From UBA11524 sp963590165 (GTDB taxonomy: Bacteria > Bacillota > Clostridia > Christensenellales > Aristaeellaceae), in NCBI GenBank assembly GCA_963590165.1, contig CAVANO010000025.1, positions 1 through 21,768 of the forward strand: 21,768 bases of DNA, read 5' to 3'. Within the stretch, counting starts at the first letter, position 1, and every line of letters starts with the position of its first letter. Position numbers and translations under genes: made by a program. Under the pieces are notes generated by a model, which was not told the DNA's origin, made no database searches, and saw nothing but the letters and a program-made list of their open reading frames with translations. This document shows, in pieces, positions 13,908-21,698 of the stretch.

Positions 13908-15902
13908 TTATTCAGCCGTGTCGTAGCTCAGACCCCAGCCGTAGTCGTACAGCGGGTTCTCAAGGTCGAAGGAGACGTCGCCTTCCTGATTGTTGACAGA
14001 TTCCATATCGCGGGGGAACTGGATCGGCGTCTTGCCGGTCGGGTTGTTGATGCCGTAGATGGTCTCGGCGATGGCGATGCCGCCCTGAGAGCCCGGATAG
14101 TAGGCTTCAAGGATGGCGTTCGTGTTCTCGTCGCACCAGGTCAGGATGTAGGGACGGCCGCCGGTCACAACCGTGATGACGGGCTTGCCGCTTGCCACAG
14201 CCGTTTCAAGGATTTCCTGCTGGCTGGAGGTGATTTCCAGCGTGTCATAGCCCCACGGCGGATCGTGCTGATAGCTCGGCTCGCCGACGGACACGATGAT
14301 GACATCCGCATCCTGTGCCAGCTCTGCAATGCGCGTAACATCCTCCGCCTCGTAGATGACGGTGGTCTTTTCGCCAGCGTATTCCGCGATGGCGTCAGCG
14401 ATCGTCAGGCCTTCCTGCTGAGAGGACCAGCCGCCGACCAGGGAGTCCATATCGCCGGCGCGCGGGCCGCAGACAAGGATCGTCTGCTCCGCATTCGCAT
14501 CCAGCGGCAGGGTGCCGTCATTCTTGAGCAGCGTCATTGCCTTTTCAGCCGCTTCAAGGTTCACAGCCTGATTCTCTTCGTTGCCAACGTAGGACACTGC
14601 ATACTCAACGTCGCAGTAGGGATTCTCGAACATACCCATCTGGAACTTCACCAGGACGATGCGCGTCGCGGCAGCCGTCAGGATGTCTTCGTCGATCTTG
14701 CCCTCGTTGTAGTACTGCTCCATGTAGTCAATCAGCTTGATGCTCTCGCCGCCGATGCCGTCAACGCGGCTCTCGGTGACACCGATCAGGATAGCTTCCT
14801 CATCGGAGATTTCTTCGCCGGTCATGGTGCCCAGAGCTTCCTGGATTGCCCAGATCATGCCCCAGTCGGTCTGGATGATGCCTTCAAAGCCAAGCTCGTC
14901 ACGCAGCAGATCCTGCAGCGTCGCCTTGGAGCCGATGGCGGAGTTTTCCATATCCAGTGCCAGCGGCACGGAGTAGTAAGGCATGATCGCAGCAACGTTC
15001 ACTTCGAGTGCCGCGAGATAGGGCTTCAGGTGCGTCTGCAGGGTTTCCTCGGTGGACACGATCGGAGAGGTGTCCTTGCCGTCCATCTGCGGGCCGGCGC
15101 CGGGGAAGTGCTTCATGCAGGCAACGATGGAACCGGTGTTCAGGCCGTCTTTGCCGTTCTGGAACGCGACAACCTGCGCAACGGTCATCTGGGTCACAAG
15201 GTCAGGGTCTTCGCCGAACGTCTCCATGACGCGGCCCCAACGGGGTTCAGAAGCGATATCCGCTTCAGGAGAAAGCGTCATGCGGACGCCGATTGCCAGA
15301 TGCTCCTCGCGGGCGATTTCAGCCAGCTTCGTGACCAGCTCTTCGTCGCGGGTGGCAGCCAGTGCCAGGTTATGCGGGGTAACGGTCGCGCCGGTGACGT
15401 AGCTCAGGCCGTGCACGGAGTCCATGGACACCAGCACCGGAACGCCAAGCCGAGACGCTTCCGCGTATTCCTGAATGGTATTCATCGTCGTGGCGGCGGC
15501 TTCAACGCTGTTCAGCTCGCGGATGAGCAGCATGCCGATGCCCTCGGTGTTGCACCACTTTTCCAGATAGGAAGGAATCTTGCCGTCAGAGCGCGGCAGG
15601 AAGGTCGGATGCTGCATCTGCGCGATCTTCTCGCGGACGGTCATCTGAGAAACCAGGTCGGCGGCACGCGTTTCCGCGTCCTCGCGCCAGTCCTCGTAAA
15701 CGTCCAGCGTGCCGTTGCTATTCAGGTCGATGAACTGATAGCCGTCCACCTCGATGATGGACTTGGAATGGGGGTTCAGGGTCGGCTGCTCGTAAGTCGC
15801 CGTTTCCGCTTCGGCCAGCGCCATGCCGGTCATCATCGTGCCGCACAGGGCAACTGATGCTGCCAGCGCCGCGCCGCGCTTGAGCCACTGCTTAATCAAC
15901 AA
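13908..15902 (-). CDS. Secreted GH3-family glycoside hydrolase 1 (beta-glucosidase type)
   Basis: 664 aa. A signal peptide ends near MALAEAE. Residues 59-70 (DLNSNGTLDVYE) match an EF-hand calcium loop, followed by the GH3 barrel: SMDSVHGLSYVTGAT (159-173), EPRWGR (219-224), MKHFPGAG (263-270) and nucleophile D346 in IIQTDWG. The second domain has LLKNDGTLPL and HDPPWGYDTLEI. The reaction is release of terminal sugar residues from oligosaccharides; the exact linkage is unknown. The start is TTG at 15902: AAAGGAGA (15918-15911) lies 8 bases upstream, no ATG is suitably placed, and the start overlaps the end of the binding-protein gene by 11 bp. NagZ is unlikely because the KHFPGHG...DSH loop is absent. 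Confidence 0.92.
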   Translation of the reverse strand: MLIKQWLKRGAALAASVALCGTMMTGMALAEAETATYEQPTLNPHSKSIIEVDGYQFIDLNSNGTLDVYEDWREDAETRAADLVSQMTVREKIAQMQHPTFLPRSDGKIPSYLEKWCNTEGIGMLLIRELNSVEAAATTMNTIQEYAEASRLGVPVLVSMDSVHGLSYVTGATVTPHNLALAATRDEELVTKLAEIAREEHLAIGVRMTLSPEADIASEPRWGRVMETFGEDPDLVTQMTVAQVVAFQNGKDGLNTGSIVACMKHFPGAGPQMDGKDTSPIVSTEETLQTHLKPYLAALEVNVAAIMPYYSVPLALDMENSAIGSKATLQDLLRDELGFEGIIQTDWGMIWAIQEALGTMTGEEISDEEAILIGVTESRVDGIGGESIKLIDYMEQYYNEGKIDEDILTAAATRIVLVKFQMGMFENPYCDVEYAVSYVGNEENQAVNLEAAEKAMTLLKNDGTLPLDANAEQTILVCGPRAGDMDSLVGGWSSQQEGLTIADAIAEYAGEKTTVIYEAEDVTRIAELAQDADVIIVSVGEPSYQHDPPWGYDTLEITSSQQEILETAVASGKPVITVVTGGRPYILTWCDENTNAILEAYYPGSQGGIAIAETIYGINNPTGKTPIQFPRDMESVNNQEGDVSFDLENPLYDYGWGLSYDTAE

Positions 15903-17259
15903 TGTTCCAGTCTCCTTTCACGCCTGCTTCCTTGAGGATGTTGACAATCTTGTTGGCGAAATATTCCGCGTCATGGTCTGTCGAGGTGGCGAATTCCTGA
16001 ATCTGCGTCTGCAGGCTCGTGGATGCGCTCCAGGGCAGTGCCGTGCCGTGGGTGAAGCTGGGATAAACCTTCGTCGTCTCAGCTGTCAGCTCGTTCTTGA
16101 ACTTGAGGGTCAGCTCGCAGTAAACGTCGTCGGGGGTATCATTGTAGGGAGAGATGGACTCCTTGAGCTGGGAGAACGCGACCTGCACATCCGGCGTGGA
16201 CACGTTGTACGCCCAGCGCACGCCGCCCTCGACGTCCGCGGAGTCATTGGACACGACGAAGCCGTCAACATTCATGCCGAACCAGCCGTCGGTGCCGGGG
16301 AAGGTGAACACGCCGTAGTCTTCGCCGTAGACCTGACCCATGCTGGTCATCAGCGGCTGCATCCAGGCGCCCATGATCTGCATGGCGTAGGTGCCGGCAA
16401 CGACCTGACCGGAGGTCTCATACCAGTCGCGGCTGGAGTGGTCGGGCGCGACATAGTCCATCAGGCGAGCGTAGGTGGAAAGTACCTCAGTCACCTTGTC
16501 CACATCGTAGATGCCGTTGATGAAGTCCTCATAGAGCTGCGGATCGGTGCCGATCATGATATCTTCGAACACCTGGCATGCCGGCCAGCCCTTGCGGTCG
16601 CCCAGATCCAGCGGATACTCGCCGTCAGGCATGACCGCCGCGAGCTGCTCGCAGATAGACCAGAACTCGTCCCACGTGATGTTCTCGTGATCCGGAATTT
16701 CGATGCCGTACTTCTCGAACACGTGGATGTTGTAGAAAATGACGTTCGTCTTGTGGATGCCGATCGGGACAATGTACTTGTTGCCGTCGGACGCGGTGCA
16801 CAGCTCTTCGATGCCGGGCAGCGCGCGCTCAGCCAGGTTCGCGTAATCCCAAACCTGATTCAGGTTCAGCAGCAGGTTGGAAGACAGGTAAGGCTCGATT
16901 TCCTGACCGGGATGCGCCTGGAACGTTTCCGGGCTCTTGCCGGCCTGCTGGAGCACCTTGACCTTCATAACCATGGCGCCGCCTGCACCGCCGGGGATGG
17001 CGTTCGACTTTGCCTTGATGTTGGTGAACACATTGGAGAAGCCGTCAACGACGCTCTCGATGGCGTCCTTTTCGCCGCCGGCCGTCCACCAGTGGTAGAC
17101 GTTGACGGTGCCGCTCGCCGTGGTGTCTTCGATGATCGCGGCGAGATCCATGTCATCCGCGCTCTTCTTCTCGCGCTTTGCTGCGAATGCGGTACCGGTC
17201 AGTGCGGTCAGCGCCAGCACGCCGGTCAGCAGCATCGCTCCGATTCTTTTCAGCTTCAT
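15892..17259 (-). CDS. Extracellular sugar-binding protein of the ABC importer (family 1 SBP)
   Basis: 455 aa. The N-terminus MKLKRIGAMLLTGVLALTAL ends in an AFA-A type signal peptidase I site with no lipobox cysteine, which is unusual for a Gram-positive binding protein. The mature part shows the family fold: TVNVYHWWTAGGEKDAIE near the start, YIVPIGIHKTNVIFYNIHVF, and WDEFW. It should capture an oligosaccharide and pass it to permeases 1 and 2. ATG at 17259 is chosen over one five codons earlier because GGAGG lies 6 bases before it; it is separated by one base from the upstream stop (TAAGATG). Confidence 0.92.
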   Translation of the reverse strand: MKLKRIGAMLLTGVLALTALTGTAFAAKREKKSADDMDLAAIIEDTTASGTVNVYHWWTAGGEKDAIESVVDGFSNVFTNIKAKSNAIPGGAGGAMVMKVKVLQQAGKSPETFQAHPGQEIEPYLSSNLLLNLNQVWDYANLAERALPGIEELCTASDGNKYIVPIGIHKTNVIFYNIHVFEKYGIEIPDHENITWDEFWSICEQLAAVMPDGEYPLDLGDRKGWPACQVFEDIMIGTDPQLYEDFINGIYDVDKVTEVLSTYARLMDYVAPDHSSRDWYETSGQVVAGTYAMQIMGAWMQPLMTSMGQVYGEDYGVFTFPGTDGWFGMNVDGFVVSNDSADVEGGVRWAYNVSTPDVQVAFSQLKESISPYNDTPDDVYCELTLKFKNELTAETTKVYPSFTHGTALPWSASTSLQTQIQEFATSTDHDAEYFANKIVNILKEAGVKGDWNIVD

Positions 17260-17260
17260 C

Positions 17261-18079
17261 TTATTCCTCCACAAGCGTCAGCGTGCCCCACAGGCTGGGA
17301 TCCTCGTCGACATTGTGCATGGTGGGCTTGCGGTCCTTGCCGGTCAGCTCAGCGGTGAGCTGCATGCGCAGGCTGTGGATGCCGGGGCAGGGCAGGTCAA
17401 CGTCGAGGATGGAGAAGTCAAAGCCGAGCGTCATGCCGGCAGCGGGGGTCAGCTGCGCAATGTCGTCATTGGCGAGGTTGTGCAGGGGCAGCTTGCTCTC
17501 CCAGACGATGCCGCCGTCGATCTTCACGATGGCCGCCTCGTAGTCGTCGAACACCAGCTCGTCGCCGTATTCGCCTGCGGTCTCCCAGCCCTTGTTGTCC
17601 GCCACCATGTCGCGGTCAACGTAGGTAAAGAAGTCGTAGCTGTCATTGAAGGAGTCCGCAGACAGCACGATGCGCCAGTCGGTCGCTTCGTAAGCGGTGC
17701 GGGTCGCGTCGGCATCGGGGTTCGTGCTCAGGAACAGAACCACAGCGTCGAGTTCATCGAGCGGGAAGCCTTCGCGGTAAACCAGGGGCGTGTCGTCGAG
17801 AATCTTCATGGCGATGTAGAGGTTTTCCTCGTCCCACATTGCATAGACTTCAACGGAGCAGTCCGCCTCGCCGTCCCAGTGTTCGATCTGGTCGGTGATC
17901 TGGCCTTCGGTGTTGATCTTCACGCAGCGGGTCGTATCCCAGTCGGAGAGATCGCCGTCAATCACGACGCCCTTCGCCTTGGGGGCTTCGAGGTTCACGC
18001 TGTCATTGTATGCCAATGCGGGCACGGTCAGGCTCAGCATAAGCACCAGAGACAGAAGCAGGGTAGTCATTTTTTTCAT
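17261..18079 (-). CDS. Secreted CBM9-like carbohydrate-binding protein
   Basis: 272 aa. A clear signal peptide (MKKMTTLLLSLVLMLSLTVP, cut after ALA, residue 23), then a single beta-rich domain. GVVIDGDLSDWDTTRCVKI (about residues 37-55) and VEVYAMWDEENLYIAMKILD are the hallmarks of CBM9/DOMON-type domains. There is no catalytic domain, membrane anchor or sortase motif. As first gene of the operon it may present sugars to the binding protein or help hold substrate near the cell. ATG at 18079 follows AAGGAGG by 8 bases; the open frame extends upstream through the promoter and is rejected. The family assignment rests on the IDG-(D/K)LSDW motif and length. Confidence 0.82.
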   Translation of the reverse strand: MKKMTTLLLSLVLMLSLTVPALAYNDSVNLEAPKAKGVVIDGDLSDWDTTRCVKINTEGQITDQIEHWDGEADCSVEVYAMWDEENLYIAMKILDDTPLVYREGFPLDELDAVVLFLSTNPDADATRTAYEATDWRIVLSADSFNDSYDFFTYVDRDMVADNKGWETAGEYGDELVFDDYEAAIVKIDGGIVWESKLPLHNLANDDIAQLTPAAGMTLGFDFSILDVDLPCPGIHSLRMQLTAELTGKDRKPTMHNVDEDPSLWGTLTLVEE

Positions 18080-18142
18080 GAGAGAGTCCTCCTTCTTCTT
18101 GCGGGGAGCCTTATGATGTTCCACCGCATTCTTTTCAATGCT

Positions 18143-18170
18143 ATTGTACTCGATTGCGGAAAAAATCGAG
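18143..18170 (-). promoter_or_regulatory. Candidate promoter and dyad operator of the carbohydrate operon
   Basis: On the minus strand, TACAAT (18148-18143) is a plausible -10, 64 bases before the CBM9-like gene. Directly upstream lies a perfect 7-bp dyad, CTCGATT (18170-18164) and AATCGAG (18155-18149) with an 8-base spacer. It occupies the -35/spacer region, and no consensus -35 is present. This suggests regulator-dependent transcription. Confidence 0.45.
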
Positions 18171-18305
18171 CGATAAGATTTAAAACGCCTCGTGGCAAAA
18201 AACCAACATACCGGGCATAAGTAGGAAAATCCAGCACAACCGGCTGGAATATCGTTCACTATGCCGTTTTTTTCTCCTCCTTTCTTCCTCTAAAGACTTC
18301 AATTA

Positions 18306-18314
18306 TGCTATAAT
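18306..18314 (+). promoter_or_regulatory. Extended -10 promoter of the sensor kinase gene
   Basis: TGCTATAAT: perfect TATAAT (18309-18314) with the TGn extension and no good -35, about 52 bases before the ATG at 18366. It has the same layout as the response regulator promoter at 293. The 286-bp divergent gap also holds a 6-bp dyad, TCCAGC (from 18230) and GCTGGA, of unknown role. Confidence 0.65.
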
Positions 18315-18365
18315 TTTCGTAAACAGCACCTCCCTCACCCTTTTGAAAGGACGGAAACACGCCCC

Positions 18366-20201
18366 ATGAAGCTGAGCATCAAGATGACCGTCATTTTTAC
18401 GGCGACCATTCTCGCCGCGCTGCTGATTTTCAGTTCCTACGCTGCCACCTGCTCTATTGACGGCGCCATGTCCTTCACGCAAGCGCGCTTTTCCAACATG
18501 ACAGCGGCCATCGAGCGCGACCTGTCGCAGGATATCGAAATGATGGAGCTGACGCTTGATACGCTTGTCGGCACGCCGAGCTTCCTGTCCTCCCTCAACC
18601 AGATGGTGCGCGATGACAGCGACGACAACAAGGTTGGTCTTGCCGCGGCGCAGAAGGCGCTTCAGCTGATGTATCAGTCGCCGATGGTCGAAAATTACTA
18701 CCGCGTCACGTTCTACACGCGCGACGGACTTTACATCACCAGCCGCGCCGACAAGGACAACACCCTGGTCAGCGGCAGCGATGCAGCAAAAAGCATCATC
18801 AACAGCCTGAGCTACCTCTCCGCCGCCGATGATACGCTGACCGCCGTCATTCTCGCACCGCATGACGACCCGTTCTCCCTGCGCGAGAATGTGCACGTAT
18901 ACGGCATTGTCCAGCAGGTGCTCTATCACGGCACGCCCATCGGCTATCTGGAAGTCAGTAAGGAATATGCCGATTTGGAGCGCATCATGAGCTTCATCGA
19001 CAATCAGGCCGTCATTGTGCAGGCGATTTTCGATGACGGCACGACCCTCTTCTCCAGCACGGATGACATCATCGCGTGGCCCGAAATTGTCGAGGAGGGG
19101 GTGTACACCATCGTCAACATCGAGGAGACGAATCAGAGCTACAGCACGCTGTACAAGCACATTGATGCACTTTCGCTTCATTTGTATATTGCGCAGGATG
19201 CCAGCGTTGACCTGCAGAAAAACATATTCATCACGAGGGATATGCAACGCTACGCCTTCTACATCTTGCTGCCTGCCGCCGCGCTGATTACGCTGGTCTC
19301 CTTCGGGCTGACCTCTTCCATCCGCCGGCTGACAAAGAAGGTTCGCCAGTTCCCTGCCGACGTTGCCCTGAGTGCAGACCCCTCCATTACGCAGAACCTG
19401 AGCACCGTTGTCGTCAGCCGCCGCGACAAGGAAATTTATGAGCTCGAGCAGGCGTTCAACGCCATGATGCTCCGCCTGAGAGAGAGCACGGCAAACGAGA
19501 TGACGCTCCGCTCCGGCGCCCTGTCCGCGCGGCTGAGTGCCCTGCAGACGCAGGTGAATCCGCACTTCATCTATAATACACTCAACATCATCAGCGCGAA
19601 GGCGATGGAAACCGGCAGCTTTGAAATCATCGAAATCTGCGACCAGTTTGCGCAGATGCTCCGCTATTCCACCGATACACGCTCCCAATCCGCCACGCTC
19701 GGCGAGGAAATCGAACACGTTCGCAATTACCTGCTGCTCTCCAAGGCGCGCTACGAGGACAACCTTGAGTACACCATCGATGTGCCGGAGAACATGTACT
19801 CCCTGACGCTGCCGAAACTGACGCTCCAGCCCATCGTCGAGAATGCGCTCATCCACGGCTTCAACGGCAGCAACACGCTGCGCCGCCTGTCGGTCACCGG
19901 ACGCATCGAGGAGAACATGCTGCATCTGGAAATCCGCGACAACGGCGTTGGTTTCGCGCCGGACGTGCTGGAAAACCTGAACAAGCGCATCTCCGAAATC
20001 AGCAGCCAGCCCAACGGTGCCGACATGAACACGGGGCACATCGGGCTTTTCAACACCTGCCTGCGCCTGCATTACTACAGCAAAGGCGCCATGCACATCT
20101 CCATCCGCAACGATGACGGCGCTGTCGTCGTCCTTTCGATGCCCTGCACCCCCAAGGGCGATTCCGCCCAGACCAAAAATGACGGAGGACAACATGCATA
20201 A
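18366..20201 (+). CDS. Sensor histidine kinase, YesM type
   Basis: A 611-aa membrane sensor. Membrane segments at about 8-27 and 298-316 flank a 270-residue extracellular sensing region. A HAMP-like linker (317-375) follows, then the LytS/YesM-type kinase core: phospho-acceptor H400 in LQTQVNPHFIYNTLN, N-box N493 (IVENALIHG) and ATP-lid motif DNGVGF (525-530). Such kinases sense extracellular carbohydrate and phosphorylate AraC-type regulators. No regulator is adjacent; the regulator at 369 is the visible candidate partner. Its position divergent from the sugar operon supports control of that operon. The ribosome binding site (AAAGGA) is about 14 bases from the ATG, longer than ideal. Its 3' end overlaps the esterase gene by 8 bp. 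Confidence 0.94.
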   Translation: MKLSIKMTVIFTATILAALLIFSSYAATCSIDGAMSFTQARFSNMTAAIERDLSQDIEMMELTLDTLVGTPSFLSSLNQMVRDDSDDNKVGLAAAQKALQLMYQSPMVENYYRVTFYTRDGLYITSRADKDNTLVSGSDAAKSIINSLSYLSAADDTLTAVILAPHDDPFSLRENVHVYGIVQQVLYHGTPIGYLEVSKEYADLERIMSFIDNQAVIVQAIFDDGTTLFSSTDDIIAWPEIVEEGVYTIVNIEETNQSYSTLYKHIDALSLHLYIAQDASVDLQKNIFITRDMQRYAFYILLPAAALITLVSFGLTSSIRRLTKKVRQFPADVALSADPSITQNLSTVVVSRRDKEIYELEQAFNAMMLRLRESTANEMTLRSGALSARLSALQTQVNPHFIYNTLNIISAKAMETGSFEIIEICDQFAQMLRYSTDTRSQSATLGEEIEHVRNYLLLSKARYEDNLEYTIDVPENMYSLTLPKLTLQPIVENALIHGFNGSNTLRRLSVTGRIEENMLHLEIRDNGVGFAPDVLENLNKRISEISSQPNGADMNTGHIGLFNTCLRLHYYSKGAMHISIRNDDGAVVVLSMPCTPKGDSAQTKNDGGQHA

Positions 20202-21246
20202 CCGCACACGCCTGATCTCGCTTCTTCTCGCGCTGCTCCTGCTCTGCATTCCGCTCTCTGCCTTTGCGGAGGAACCCTCTGCTGACGATCTGCCGGACGA
20301 TGCGCTCGCGACCGGCACCGATTTCGGCGAAGCGCCGCCTAATTGGCAGGAATCGCTGACCGAAGCCGCCTTTACCGCCGATGACCTGCCGGACAGCTAT
20401 CTGCAGCCCTGCGAACAGGCGGGACGCGTCGAGCGCATCCACTACACCACGACGGACGATGATCCGCAGGCGAAGTACGTATACATCTACCTGCCTGCAG
20501 AATACGACGAGAATCCCGACAAGCAGTACGACATCATGTACATCCTGCACGCATCGGGCGGTTCGCCGAAAAACTACATTTCGACCGAGAAGGTGACTTC
20601 CTTCCAGAACCTGCTGGACAATATGATTGCGCTGGGCGAGTTGGAGCCGATGATTGTCGTTGCGCCGACGTACTATTCGCCGGATGACGAATGGATTTCG
20701 TACATGCCGCTGTCCGAGCAGGTCAAGGTCACGGCGACCTTCTCGCGCGAGCTGGTTGAGGACATCGTGCCCGCCGTTGAAAGCCAGTACCGCACCTATG
20801 CCGAATCCACCGATGCTGACGGTCTGCTTGCCTCGCGCGACCACCGCGCGGTTGCCGGCTTCTCGCTCGGCAGAACTGCCGTCTGGTACATCTTTGCGCA
20901 GCGCATGGATGCTTTCCGCTGGTTCCTGCCCATCAGCGAAGCCTCCTGGGACGACGGCGAAGGCGGCATCACAGGCATCCGCGACAGCGAGCTGTCCTCG
21001 CAGGCGCTGTATGAGGCGATTCTGACGCAGGGCTTCGGGCGCAACGATTTCCGCCTGTATTTTGCCACCGGAACGGACGATGAGGCATTCAATATTTCCA
21101 CAAGCCAGATGGAATCCCTGCTGTCCTATTCCGATTTCTTCATTCTCGGCAAGAACACGAGCTGTTCGATGATGCTCGGCGGCACGCACACCCTCGCCGC
21201 GGTCTACGTGTACATGTACCACATCATGCCGGCGCTGTTCCAGTAA
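20194..21246 (+). CDS. Secreted alpha/beta-hydrolase esterase (CE1/feruloyl-esterase-like)
   Basis: 350 aa. A signal peptide (MHNRTRLISLLLALLLLCIP, cut after AFA, residue 25). An acidic 40-residue linker precedes the hydrolase domain: YVYIYLPAEYDE (96-107), MYILHASGGS (115-124, oxyanion region), nucleophile elbow GFSLG (S224), ATGTDDEAF (D295 or D296) and GGTHT (H332). This order fits carbohydrate esterase family 1, which removes acyl groups such as ferulate or acetate from plant polysaccharides; the actual ester is unknown. GGAGG lies five bases before the ATG at 20194, inside the end of the kinase gene, so its translation is coupled to the kinase. Confidence 0.85.
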   Translation: MHNRTRLISLLLALLLLCIPLSAFAEEPSADDLPDDALATGTDFGEAPPNWQESLTEAAFTADDLPDSYLQPCEQAGRVERIHYTTTDDDPQAKYVYIYLPAEYDENPDKQYDIMYILHASGGSPKNYISTEKVTSFQNLLDNMIALGELEPMIVVAPTYYSPDDEWISYMPLSEQVKVTATFSRELVEDIVPAVESQYRTYAESTDADGLLASRDHRAVAGFSLGRTAVWYIFAQRMDAFRWFLPISEASWDDGEGGITGIRDSELSSQALYEAILTQGFGRNDFRLYFATGTDDEAFNISTSQMESLLSYSDFFILGKNTSCSMMLGGTHTLAAVYVYMYHIMPALFQ

Positions 21247-21264
21247 CAAGTTTTCAATCAAACA

Positions 21265-21313
21265 GCACACCACCGGAGAAATTCGTTTTTTTCGCGATGG
21301 TGTGCCGTTTTTT
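21265..21313 (+). terminator. Terminator of the kinase-esterase operon
   Basis: GCACACCA (21265-21272) pairs with TGGTGTGC (21298-21305), followed by CG and six T residues. The loop is long (25 bases) and itself contains a T-run. It converges with the tRNA terminator. Confidence 0.75.
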
Positions 21314-21328
21314 ATCCGGTTTTGCGAT

Positions 21329-21359
21329 AAAAAAAAAGACCATCTCATGCGAGACAGCC
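21329..21359 (-). terminator. Terminator of the tRNA operon
   Basis: On the minus strand GGCTGTCTC pairs with GAGATGGTC (9 bp with G-U pairs) around a GCAT loop, followed by nine T residues. Confidence 0.8.
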
Positions 21360-21365
21360 TTGAAG

Positions 21366-21437
21366 AGGTGCCATCCAGATTTGAACTGGAGAATGAAGGT
21401 TTTGCAGACCTTTGCCTTACCACTTGGCTATGGCACC
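21366..21437 (-). tRNA. tRNA-Cys (GCA)
   Basis: Acceptor arms GGTGCCA and TGGCACC, discriminator T, T-loop TTCAAAT, and anticodon loop CTGCAAA giving GCA. 72 bases; CCA is not encoded. It is the last gene of the cluster, directly before the terminator. Confidence 0.96.
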
Positions 21438-21448
21438 ATCATACGAAA

Positions 21449-21524
21449 TGGAGCGGTAGACGGGGCTCGGACCCGCGACCTCCACCTTGGCAAGGTGGCG
21501 CTCTACCAACTGAGCTACTACCGC
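21449..21524 (-). tRNA. tRNA-Gly (GCC)
   Basis: Acceptor arms GCGGTAG and CTACCGC, anticodon loop TTGCCAA giving GCC, T-loop TCCGAGC (flanked by GGG and CCC). The 3' CCA is encoded (21451-21449). Confidence 0.96.
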
Positions 21525-21534
21525 ATATGTTATG

Positions 21535-21607
21535 TGCCTTGGGGCGGAATCGAACCACCGACACGCAGATTTTCAGTCTGCTGCTCTACCGACTGAGCTA
21601 CCAAGGC
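21535..21607 (-). tRNA. tRNA-Phe (GAA)
   Basis: Acceptor arms GCCTTGG and CCAAGGC, anticodon loop CTGAAAA giving GAA, T-loop TTCGATT, discriminator A. CCA is not encoded. Confidence 0.96.
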
Positions 21608-21611
21608 GAGA

Positions 21612-21688
21612 TGGCGACCCGGAAGGGGCTCGAACCCTCGACCTCCAACGTGACAGGCTGGCGCTCTAACCAACTGAGCTACCGGGCC
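21612..21688 (-). tRNA. tRNA-Asp (GTC)
   Basis: Acceptor arms GGCCCGG and CCGGGTC (one G-U pair), anticodon loop CTGTCAC giving GTC, T-loop TTCGAGC, discriminator G, and encoded CCA (21614-21612). Confidence 0.96.
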
Positions 21689-21698
21689 ATTTAAGTGA

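Noticed and set aside
14265..15857. 530-codon plus-strand frame opposite GH3 enzyme 1
   Set aside because: A shadow frame with antisense composition; the minus strand holds complete GH3 motifs and operon spacing.
13908..15902. NagZ-type beta-N-acetylglucosaminidase
   Set aside because: The catalytic His-containing loop after KHFPG is missing (KHFPGAG, no DSH), and the protein is larger with a second domain, so a glucosidase-type GH3 is more likely.
18230..18247. TCCAGC/GCTGGA dyad as a catabolite-control (cre) site
   Set aside because: It does not match the cre consensus TGWAAGCGYTWNCW, and a 6-bp dyad is weak evidence for any specific regulator.
18303..20318. 671-codon minus-strand open frame opposite the sensor kinase
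   Set aside because: The plus strand encodes an unmistakable histidine kinase with a promoter. The antisense frame has no recognisable motifs and runs through that promoter.
21361..21694. Plus-strand open frames across the tRNA cluster
   Set aside because: They are reverse complements of five well-formed tRNA genes and have no independent support.
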